A stretch of DNA of 64,000 nt, taken from Hyaloperonospora brassicae (lineage: Eukaryota > Oomycota > Peronosporomycetes > Peronosporales > Peronosporaceae). This document shows positions 1 to 8,961 of the stretch, in pieces. The notes beneath the pieces were generated by a model, which was not told where the DNA came from, searched no databases, and saw only the letters and a list, made by a program, of their open reading frames with translations. The number at the start of each line of letters is the position of its first letter. The stretch's first letter is position 1. The stretch is from positions 1-64,000 of the forward strand of contig CANTFL010000665.1 in the NCBI GenBank assembly GCA_947650285.1, given 5' to 3'. Position numbers and translations under genes: made by a program.

Positions 1-298
1 GTAAAAGTAGAACTGTTATATTAATAAATTAAGTCTTTAAACTACTGTCTCTTCGTTTGACTTAATTCAATTATACTAATATAACTGCATGTATGGTGAC
101 GTCTCGTCACCACTCATTGCGCGCGTCTTGCGGCGATTGGTGGGTTGATATCATCACGATATCAACCAATGAACAGACCCTTTGGTCGACCCTTCAATAT
201 CACCACTTTGATGATATTGTTTAAAGAATATCCATCTTATATTCTTTATTGTCACTTTCCTTAAGTGACAATATCATGTAACGGGCTGCCCCGTTACA
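1..298 (-). repeat. LTR fragment of the resident Ty3/Gypsy family, cut by the window edge
   Basis: Read on the minus strand, this stretch follows the LTRs at 53823 and 61127 in the same order: a terminal hairpin (TGTAACGGG, 4-base loop, CCCGTTACA, ending at 298), a pair of ATATTG/CAATAT blocks, the block CCACCAATCGC...GCGCGCAATG...GGTG, and finally the CAGTT..TACTTTTAC segment at the window edge. The remaining LTR end would lie left of position 1, so whether this is a solo LTR or part of a longer copy cannot be seen. Divergence from the 53.8-kb LTR is substantial, so this is an older copy or another subfamily. Confidence 0.8.
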
Positions 299-1168
299 AC
301 GTGTACGTCTGTCGGGGCACTCAAAACCCTTGCGTTAAGTTACGCAAGGGTGTGCCCCGTTACAGCAGCTATACATATCGAGCATCTCAGATTGTAAGTT
401 CTGAATAAAAAAGGCAGAAGCAACATGGCCTTGCGATCGAACGACAAACACCACTGTCAGCCTACGTTTGAAGCGTCAACGCATTGATTCCTTCGTGCAA
501 TACAATCGTCGACGACGGGTGTAGATGAACAGGTGGCTACTTGATCAAGTAAGAGGGAATAAAGCAGATATGCGCCTACGTTAATAGATGACCTCAGGCG
601 TGAAATATTCGGTGGTAGTACAGTATGCATCATTTGCGCATTTTCTATTACGTTACGGTTATTTGGTGCACGATTTTTATCGCTCATCATGTGATGCATT
701 TTTGTTTCTCTTACCGGAGAGCATTTTTCCCCACGTAAAAGATGCACTGATACCATTTGCTTTTTGTAATCGTTGTTATATTCGATATTGCCTCGCGATT
801 TAATAAGATTATATCGAACACTACCTACCAGAACAAATATTTACATTAACGTCGTTTATTAGAGTGAGTAAAAAGGTGAGGTATCTTAGGAACGCAAGCG
901 ACCCGCCATATCCTGTCGCTTGGTACCAAAGCTGCCGTGGCGACGACTACTTCATATGCTAGGTAATGCTAGCCCTCGGACAGCAGAGTGCCGTCGCGCA
1001 GAGTCTTGTCTTGAGGACATCAGTCCCCATGGTGTCAGCGCGATGCTCTAGAGCCGGACAACGGCGTTGGGGAAGAGAGCGATGGGTTTCGATGTGTTTA
1101 GCAAAAGTATAGAAGATGACAGGTGTATCAATTGGTCGTGGTAAATGAGTTCGTACAGTCAACAATCA
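299..1168. other. Intergenic region with a large inverted repeat at its left end
   Basis: At 317-356 an inverted repeat with arms GGGGCAC/GTGCCCC and CCCTTGCGT/ACGCAAGGG abuts GTGCCCCGTTACA (352-364), which is identical to the 3' terminus of the family LTR. It therefore looks like LTR-end material in opposite orientation to the fragment at 1-298. The remaining 800 bp contain only short frames without recognisable motifs; no gene is supported. Confidence 0.5.
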
Positions 1169-2651
1169 ATGCAGCTACTTCGAAGCGCTTGGCGCAAGTC
1201 GCGCAGTGTGCGGGCCAACGAAGGGCATGAGGTGGGTCTGTCAACGTCAAGTCTGCAGTGTACATGTGCATTTGGATGAGGATACGGTCTTTCTTTTCTT
1301 TGTGTAGGAGCTGCAAGAGGTGCTGCAGAAGATGCGTGGGCTTGGTCTGCGCGGCGTCACACTCGAGCAGGTGCAATGGGCTGCTGACGGCGGTTGTGTG
1401 CGGACCACCTAACGAATGCTTATGTCTCACACGTTCGTGGAAAGTTTCAAGAGTCACCATTGGTGGCCAAACTTCGCTCGCCGATGCAGTTTCACGGTCT
1501 GGGGAATCTAATCTACACCAACGCTGCTGACAACGAGCAAGAGGTGCAGAAGGCGCTGCATGTGTGGAAAATTGCAATGGACCAGGTGAGTCGCTGCAAA
1601 GAAAAGGGAAGGGGAAGACGTGTAGTGTGGCGGAGCTGTTTTGGTCTCGATTTTGAGCTTTCGTGCGTTTCTACTAAGCCTGTGTGATGGTTGCTACGTT
1701 GCGTGGGCAGGGAAGTGACAAAGCCAAGTACAGCTACGCGCTGTGCTTGAAGAAAGGCACCGGTGGGTGGCACGCCCGTGCCTGCTCGCAATGCGTGTGC
1801 TTGTCGATCAGACTGACGATACATTATGTCGTATATGCGCGAACATGATTGTTTGGTTGTCAGGTTTCCCTAAAAAGGACGTGACCGGTGCAACGAGGCT
1901 TTTTAAAGAGGTAGGCAATGCCGCAATGCGGTAAAAGCATAAGCTGTTGGAATAATCTTTGTACAGCTAGCTGCTGCAGGGCATGGGTGGGGTGCGTTTG
2001 CGTACGCTGACGCCCTGTGTAGCGGTAAAGGCACGCGCAAGAACGAGAAGAAAGCTTTTGAGCTGTACAAACAGTGTGCTGAGGTGGGCATCTTGCCGGC
2101 TTACATGAACGTCTGCAATATGTACACTTACGGGACAGGGACAGAGAAGGTGAGTGGAACGATGATAGCTGGCCTGCGTAGCTGTATTGCCTACTCGATT
2201 TATCATTTGTATGCAGAACGAGGTGGAGGCTTTGAGGTGGTTAACAAAGGCAGCGGAAGCGGGCGATCCGACTGCAAAATCCCGATTGGGTGAGTACTAC
2301 CTGCACGGTACAGGCGGCGTGAACGAGGATCGGGCCCGCGCTGTGCAATACTGGAAAGAGGCAGCAGCTGCGGACATCGTCATGGCACAGTACAACTTGG
2401 GCCACCTATTCCTTGCTGGCGATGGCGTACCACAAGACTCGTTACAAGCGGAGGCTCTTTTCCGCGCAGCTGCCGAGAAAGGGTTTGTGATGGCTATGGT
2501 GAACCTCGCGCAGATGTACCGCACTGGCTATGGAAAGGTGCCTAAGGATCTGGACACAGCGCGCAAGTGGTTAGAGCTGGCTGCGCCACATGATCCGAAT
2601 GCCAAAGATCTGTTGAAGGCGATGACAGAATCGACTATTGTCAAAACGTAA
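1169..2651 (+). CDS. Sel1-like repeat (SLR/TPR-type) protein, seven-exon model
   Basis: Model exons: 1169-1231, 1308-1370, 1445-1585, 1711-1762, 1864-1910, 1967-2149, 2217-2651, which sum to 984 nt in frame (327 aa). The exon 2/3 junction ends in AAAG and is the least certain. From about residue 60 the protein is built of roughly six Sel1-type helical repeats (pattern A..LG..Y..G.GV..D...A..W...AA), for example the LGEYYLHGTGGV and LGHLFLAGDGVP segments. Such repeats act as protein-protein scaffolds; the partner is not evident. The N-terminus MQLLRSAWRKSRSVRANEG is rich in Arg/Ser/Leu and free of acids before residue 18, as expected of a mitochondrial presequence (inference). The stop lies 49 bp from the convergent permease stop, so the two 3' UTRs must overlap or be very short. 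Confidence 0.75.
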
Positions 2652-2700
2652 TGCAGCTCATCTGGTGTGCTTGATTGTTTCTTGTGCTGCTTTACGCGGT

Positions 2701-4155
2701 CTAGAGGAGAAAGACCGACACAAATGCTTGCACGGTGCACACGGCGCAAACGACAGAGCTAAGGACGAAAATGATCCAGGCCGTAAGTTTACGTCTGTCC
2801 ATGTTTGACTTCTCGTGGCGGATGTTCACGTAGGATACGCACGGTAAGACGTAGGAAATGAGGAGACCGACCGTCGAGCCCATGAGGTTCCACACGACAG
2901 CCACTCCCGGCGAGATCAGTGCAATGATGACAACACTGGCCATGATGCCGACAGTGAGCAGCACGTGGACCACACGCGCGCGAAACGTCGCTGGCGTGGA
3001 GGGATTGAGTGTCCCAATCGATGCAGTGGCGGATCTGTTGGTAGCTAGAAGCGTTGTGTTTTCTCCAACCATGTCTCTTCCTTCCGAGTTCTTCGACTCG
3101 AACGTTGTACCGTGTTCTTGCACGTAGCTCTGGATAATCCGAGCAAGTCGAAGGACGTTGGCTCGACATGGCTGGATGATGAGTGCCAAACTCAGTTGAA
3201 TCGTGATGAGCAAGCCAAGTCGCCCGAGGTTCACCAGGTGGTCGTCGACGCTAAAGTTGTTCAGGATATCCCCTTGCACTCCTCCTGGCTGCTGGAAGGC
3301 AAAGAGATAGCCCATCGTCCCAACAAGCATGCAGAACAACCACGTGTAGAACATCGTGGACGCCACGATCTTTTTCAGGCGGTGGCGCGTTGGCTTGTGC
3401 AGCTCTCGGTACACGGGCAGCACGTTAAAGTGACAGAGAAACGCCACCGAGATAATGGGGAACGCGTACGCGGCATCGACCCAGCTGTCGGGGAACAACT
3501 TGATTGGAACGCGCACATCAGTCGTCGCGACTGCCTCGACGTCGGGACCGCCGGCCACGACCGTACCGACCGCGCGGATCGTGATGGTAGTGGCCAGCAC
3601 GAGCACCGACATGAGGCTGAAGACGGAGGTGAAGCGTAGTGCGTTCATTGAGCGCGCGAGCAGCGCTGGCGACACGAGGAGCACACAGAGGAGGGTCAGA
3701 CCGTTTTGCTCGGTCCCCGAGATGGGGCGATGGTAGAGAAACTTGGCCCCTAGCGACCCCACGAGGTCTTTCGTGAGGATGACGTATGCCACGAGCGTGA
3801 GGAACGTGAGCAGCACGAGCAGCACGACGGTAACGTGACCGGCGCGAGGCCCCAGTGCTTTGCGCACGACTTCTTCGTACGAACAAGCCCGTCCACGTCG
3901 ACTGCAGCTCACAATGACGTAGAGGCTGAAGGTCGAGGCTGAAGCAGCAATGGCCATGAAGATCAGCGCCACGACGAGTCCGCACTTGTCAAACGCAAAA
4001 GGGAGCGACAAGATACCGCCACCGATGATGGTGCTCACGAGGTTGAAGATGGCGGACGGCGCCGTGGCGGTGCGCGCAGAGGAGAGCGGCCCGGGGCTGA
4101 AGAACTCGTGGCTCTCACGGTTGCGCTCGTAGCGGTACACGCCCGTGTCCATCAT
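2701..4155 (-). CDS. Amino acid/auxin permease family (AAAP, SLC38-like) transporter
   Basis: This is an intronless frame of 484 aa from the ATG at 4155; the frame stays open to 4347, adding 64 unconserved residues, so the start is uncertain. The first transmembrane segment carries the family motif around NLVSTIIGGGILSLPFAF, followed by about ten further hydrophobic segments (such as VALIFMAIAASASTFSLYVI, VTVVLLVLLTFLTLVAYVIL, and a last one VLSSVVCAVCTVQAFVSVFL at the C-terminus). AAAP proteins move neutral or cationic amino acids with H+ or Na+ across plasma or vacuolar membranes; substrate and membrane cannot be predicted here. GC content is higher than in the flanking DNA, as for other genes in this island. 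The open frames on the opposite strand are shadows. Confidence 0.88.
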   Translation of the reverse strand: MMDTGVYRYERNRESHEFFSPGPLSSARTATAPSAIFNLVSTIIGGGILSLPFAFDKCGLVVALIFMAIAASASTFSLYVIVSCSRRGRACSYEEVVRKALGPRAGHVTVVLLVLLTFLTLVAYVILTKDLVGSLGAKFLYHRPISGTEQNGLTLLCVLLVSPALLARSMNALRFTSVFSLMSVLVLATTITIRAVGTVVAGGPDVEAVATTDVRVPIKLFPDSWVDAAYAFPIISVAFLCHFNVLPVYRELHKPTRHRLKKIVASTMFYTWLFCMLVGTMGYLFAFQQPGGVQGDILNNFSVDDHLVNLGRLGLLITIQLSLALIIQPCRANVLRLARIIQSYVQEHGTTFESKNSEGRDMVGENTTLLATNRSATASIGTLNPSTPATFRARVVHVLLTVGIMASVVIIALISPGVAVVWNLMGSTVGLLISYVLPCVSYVNIRHEKSNMDRRKLTAWIIFVLSSVVCAVCTVQAFVSVFLL

Positions 4156-4587
4156 GTGTGTGGCTCTGCGATGGGGAGGGAGGATCGATCTCCTCTGCGA
4201 CTGTGCGCTTTCTGGGAAAAACTTACGACTGACTGAAGGATCGGTATGACTGACTGAAAGTTTGCAATGGGGCGACTCGACTCCTCCTTTGCTGAATCTC
4301 AGGATCCGGCGAGGGGCAGATGTCGAAGAGACACGACTTTCGTGCACGAGGCGCTTTGCACGAGCACGTGGCGTTTTGTTTGTTTTGGGACCAAAAAATG
4401 AGATCTAGAACGCTGAGGTGTGTGGACCTAGACCCCGTCCTGTCTGAAACACTTCTAGGTTCAGCACATGGGCCAACTCTCGGCGTTGTACAGTGGAAGC
4501 GGTTGCAGGTCGTGCGTGACCTCAAGTTTGTCAAGATGTAGTGCACTCACTGATCTTGAGAGCTTTTTGGCGTCGTCTATCGACGCG

Positions 4588-5434
4588 CAAAGGAAGTTTG
4601 CTGTTCCGACTGTACCTGACCGCAAACAGAGTGCACATGTAGTGAGGCAACAAACGCGACGGAGGGACGACGTTGGAACGAATGCTGTGAACGTAGCACT
4701 GGTTCTCGTAATCGGTGTAGGTGAGGTCGAAGATCGAGACGCGCCACGTGATTGAGAGAACTTGTGCCCCTGTAAACAAGGCTGTATCACAAATCCTGTC
4801 GACTTTGTCCTCAGGTTCTAGGTATCCAAACAGCTAAAGCCGCGCATGTGCTGTTGCTTTCCCATTCTATTGCTTGTGCTCCGATGGTCGTGTCATTTAG
4901 GGGAGGTCGAGTACCTCAATCAAGACTACGCACTCATTTACGTGACCTGCTGCTGAAGGTGCGTTCGAACGTACCCACGAAGGTTGCAGCACCACCTGTG
5001 CACCTACCTGGCCGTAAGACTTCTACGAGTAATGATTTTACAGTCTCGCCAAACATTTTGCGAGTTAGGTGTTGCATCACTGGTTCACGTCCGTCAAGCA
5101 CATTGCGCAAGTCGAAGCCATGAGACTGTGGCAAGCGAAAAAAGGTCTTGAAGAAGAAATGAGCTAGTGTTGAAAAGTCGAGCATGTCGCTCGCGCAAAC
5201 AATGACAGTAAGAGCACCCGGCAACCTTTCACTCACAAGGGACTTACTACTACGTTGCAGCCGTGTGTACCAAGCTCGCCATTTCAGCCCGACACGAATT
5301 ATGTTATCTGAACACTCCGTTCTAATAGACATTGCAAGGTGGTCTTCAGTTCGACTACACTGTGATGTAGTAGTACCAGGCGCTGGACAAACAAACTTGT
5401 GACCACAGGAGCAGCCTTGCTTAAAGAAGGACAC
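4588..5434 (-). CDS. Hypothetical protein, probable two-exon (or partial) gene
   Basis: I do not recognise this protein. The long exon (about 4950-5434) starts at an ATG at 5434 and has a Cys-rich start (CSCGHKFVCPAP) followed by a coding-like, mixed-hydrophobic stretch (VIVCASDMLDFSTLAHFFF, RLPQSHGFDLRNVLDG). A second exon candidate begins after the acceptor TTTACAG near 4765 and encodes a segment with ITWRVSIFDLTYTDYENQCY and ends near a GTACAG donor at about 4605. The amino-acid texture and the good acceptor argue for a real gene, but the joining, the true start and the 3' end are not resolved. It could equally be a decayed gene. Nothing else is seen between 4156 and 6395. Confidence 0.35.
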
Positions 5435-6395
5435 ATTTCACCCACCTCGACCGGAACTTAGCTAATGTGTCGTGGTGATAGGCTTCTTATACCGGGTAGA
5501 CCCCGTGCAAGCACTTGTCCATTATCGTCGACACGAAGAAAGATAGACTCGATGTCAAGCAAGGGCTTGAGTCGAACACATGGTCGCAGGCGTCATTACG
5601 GCGATAATCGCAGATAAGCCATACGGACGTCCCGCAACTTCATGCGGTTTGCCAAGCACACATGAGTCGTGTGCTCTGTAGAGGCCAGTAGCTTCGTAGA
5701 CACCTCGTCGCACGACGCCGAGCTGTCGATGCAATATGGTCCGGTCGTTGATATCCACACATTGCCAAGAGACTACAAGCGAATGATTGATAGAGGCAAC
5801 AACAGCCAAGGGAATGGTTTCCGAATTCGTGCTGAGCTGCCATCTCGCATGTTACCGTCCAAGCAAATGATGCTCTTCCGAAGAAGCTCGAATTAATCTT
5901 GCTGAGCAGGGTTACGTGCGAACAATCTAGACGCTCTGTAAATTATAGCCAGTAATCCAGCAACACGTATGCAATTTGGGCTCGGGCTAGCGCCGTATAA
6001 ATACAACCATCGTTCTTCTAGAAATCTAGTGCATCGACATGCTGTAGATCAACACACCCTTTGTCAGGCGAGCGTTCTCGAAGCTAGTGAAAAAGCTCCA
6101 TCTGTCATTACGCAACAGCAAAATGCTCGCCGTACGAATAGTTGTTGCTCACGTTCTTATGTGTGTAAATCAAGTAGGCTTTTGGCTGTATACTCCCGAG
6201 TTTTGATCAAACTGATGCCACAACGCGCCATCTTCGGCCACGCGGATCGGCCTTGAAGAAGTTCAAAGACGCGACTCGGAAGTGTATTTTCTCCAGACCC
6301 GCGAGGTTCAAACAACACGGCTACAAAAATATCAGGTTTGGCAGGGCTCCAAGAGGTAATTACAACTGCTGCGACGCAGCAAAGCAGCAACTCCG
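5435..6395. other. Intergenic region, nothing recognised
   Basis: Only short frames without domain motifs occur here. A presumed promoter for the SAP30BP homologue must lie at its right end. Confidence 0.5.
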
Positions 6396-6977
6396 ATGAA
6401 CTCGCTGGGGATCGAGTACGGAGCGTCTTCGTCGGACGAGGAGGTCATGACCTCGCCACTGGTGTCCCATACTAAGCCGACGGTCGCTCCTTCTCCTGCT
6501 GCACAAACAGCTGAGGGCTCAGCTTTTCTAGTCCCTGACAAAACGGATGGAACTTGTGTAGTCCAGCCAAGCGACAATACCACCAAGCAAGAGTTGGAAT
6601 CCACCACTATGACCGCTGAAGGGACAGGTGGTACTCTAACCGACAACGATCTAGAGGAGATGCTTTTGCAAGCCGGTATACCAGCGGCAGCGGATCCTTT
6701 GGCTGCTGATAATGCGACGCAGCAGCGCATTGAGCGGTTCTTGCGCGTTCAACGCGAACGTGGTCAAGACTTTCAGACGACGCTACAGGAGAAGAAAGAG
6801 GTGCGCAACCCGTACATCCTCGAGAAGGTGGTCGAGTATTTTGGCATCAACGAGCTGCATTCCAATTTTGCAAAAGACCAGTTTGACCCGTTCGGTCTTC
6901 CCTTGCACGAGTATGCTGACGTGTTGGCTGTGGAGCAGAAAAAACGCATGGACGCCCGAGCGCAGCGGCAAGTCTAG
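6396..6977 (+). CDS. SAP30BP: SAP30-binding protein / HCNGP-family homologue
   Basis: Intronless, 193 aa. The N-terminus MNSLGIEYGASSSDEE is the short acidic/serine start seen in the family. The middle is low-complexity and acidic. The C-terminal HCNGP core is clear: a basic linker (ERGQDFQTTLQEKKEVRNPYI in outline), then EKVVEYFGINELHSNFAKD and FDPFGLPLHEY, matching the family order R-NP-x-I-x-EKL...I-x-EL-x-(S/T)N-x-x-KD-x-FDP-x-G. Human SAP30BP is a nuclear protein linked to Sin3/HDAC repression and, more recently, to splicing of short introns; the oomycete role is inferred only from homology. The protein is shorter than the human 308 aa, mostly in the N-terminal acidic part. No introns or frameshifts are seen. 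Confidence 0.85.
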   Translation: MNSLGIEYGASSSDEEVMTSPLVSHTKPTVAPSPAAQTAEGSAFLVPDKTDGTCVVQPSDNTTKQELESTTMTAEGTGGTLTDNDLEEMLLQAGIPAAADPLAADNATQQRIERFLRVQRERGQDFQTTLQEKKEVRNPYILEKVVEYFGINELHSNFAKDQFDPFGLPLHEYADVLAVEQKKRMDARAQRQV

Positions 6978-8961
6978 TAATAATGGGATGGCGCATACCT
7001 GTACCCTGTTCGATTCGAATCGGCTTGAATGCGGTATGCGTGCTAGTGTGGTGGTTATAATACCGTGAGCCAAATGAAGCTCGGGAGAGCCTTCCAGCTT
7101 AGATTGCATACATGCAGCTTCACTCATCTCAAAGTTTGCTCGTCGTAAAAATAGCAGATATACTACTGCTGGACTGAAACTGTGCAGTTAGAAAACATAC
7201 ACAACAAGGCAATCAATACTATGATTCAGCTCACGGCTCTCTATTTGCACATGGAACGCCGTGGTCGTCAAAAAAGCGACAGATGGGTAATAATCAGCGT
7301 AATAGTCACCAATACAATGGAATCGATCATTACTGGGACTTGAAGAGCACGTCTGATGGTTCGTTGAACGCAATTTTCGCCATGACTGATACACCTCTGA
7401 CATTCTCGGAACAGTATTTGGTGTAAGTATGGCAAGATGCGCACAGGCGGCAGAAAACGCGAGGAAGTTGCCAGACTCGCAACAGGTACAGCCGCGGCAC
7501 TATGCGAATATCCATTCAAATCACTTGACGTCTATTTACCACTATAAACGTCCGGTGAGGAAGTCAAGCGTGTGTCTGATGCATGGCAGTACAGCTGGGA
7601 GTACAACAATCAACTAGATAGGACATATGATAAAAAGTGATCATGAGACCATGTAACATTAGCCACGAAAGAGATAGGAGCACTTGCTCCGTCATTTCGA
7701 TGTTGTAACTGTTTGTTATCATTGCACGCCACGCTAGTCTCGATCCACTAGGCCCTTTATAAGTGTCCTTAGTTACGCACACATACATATCAGAAGGTAC
7801 ATACGGCCGCGGGTGCAGCGCGTCGTATTACAATTCTTCGATAAGTTCATCTCGGACTCATTAATAGCCAACTGGATCTTTCATACAAGTAACTCGCGTG
7901 AAGCTAGAGACTACTTGCACTTGAATTAAAAATCACATGCATAACTCCGAGTTGATGTCAACTTGTAACGCGTACTCCCAACGCTACCTCGCAAGTGCAT
8001 GGGCGTAGGATAATATACAGCGGTCTCGACCTGTCACAGATGTAGGAAAGCGGTGAGGGCCCGACCTATCTAGATCGGATTCAATTAGTGGCGATAGAGC
8101 TCTGTGGATAGAATCCATACGCAAATAACAATGTATACTTCTTCTGACCTCAATATGCTGGGGTGGTAGGAACTATTATGCCTTACAAGGCTTACCTTTG
8201 CAGTGAATTCCGTCGTGATGTAGCATATTGATAGGCGAGTGTATATCCCAGCTCATGAATGTGAATTGTTAGTCCAAAGATGGATGGCAACGTCTTCGAA
8301 ATCATTTTGGAAAATTTATGTAAGGTAGGATGATCAGCAAGGGAGGACGCTCGAGGTTGCGATGCAGCGTCTGCTCCACATCTGAACGATGAGATATCTA
8401 CGTCTCCTACTATGTGAATGTCCACCGCCGCTAAATGCGGGAAGCGACGCTGAGAGAAAAGCGTCTATATCTAGCAGCAATCAGTGAGGCATCTCAGGAT
8501 TCAGGTAGACAGGTGCTGGCCGAATCTATGGAACGCACAGACCCGGTCACGCAAATAAAGATGTTCAAAAACCTAAATTAGCTCGTAAGGATTCCTGCAA
8601 GATGGTATGCAACTGGAGCAGTGACCAGAACGTCGTGTCCATTGGAATACGCTCGAAAAGTTGTGTGGACGCCAACTTGCCATGGCAGATCAGTTTGCAT
8701 CCAATCGGTCGCATTTGTTGGGCATGTCTCGTCGCACCTTCCTTCTTGCATGCCGATGATACAAGGGATTCAGCGACTACTATTAAGAGCAGCAGCTCAC
8801 CGCTGTCGATAGTGTACGGCTTATGTGCCCGAAAACAAAACCCAAGGTGTGCTGTCGTTGAGGTTTTTCTCGCGCGTTGAACGGCAACCAACATTTTGCG
8901 CGCGGAAGAAGGCTCAAGTGACCATCACTCTCTCTCTGTTTCACTTAGTTGAAGCGACAAC
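6978..8961. other. 2-kb intergenic region, nothing recognised
   Basis: Short frames only (the longest about 114 codons, at 6783-7127 on the minus strand and mostly antisense to the SAP30BP homologue). No repeat of the LTR families, no tRNA and no domain motif is visible. Confidence 0.5.

Noticed and set aside
3112..3639. 175-codon plus-strand frame
   Set aside because: Antisense shadow of the permease gene; no domain, and the composition mirrors the complementary codons.
7000..7040. tRNA-like TTCGATTCGAATC text
   Set aside because: No acceptor or anticodon stem can be formed around it. No other T-loop-like site gave a cloverleaf, so no tRNA is called.
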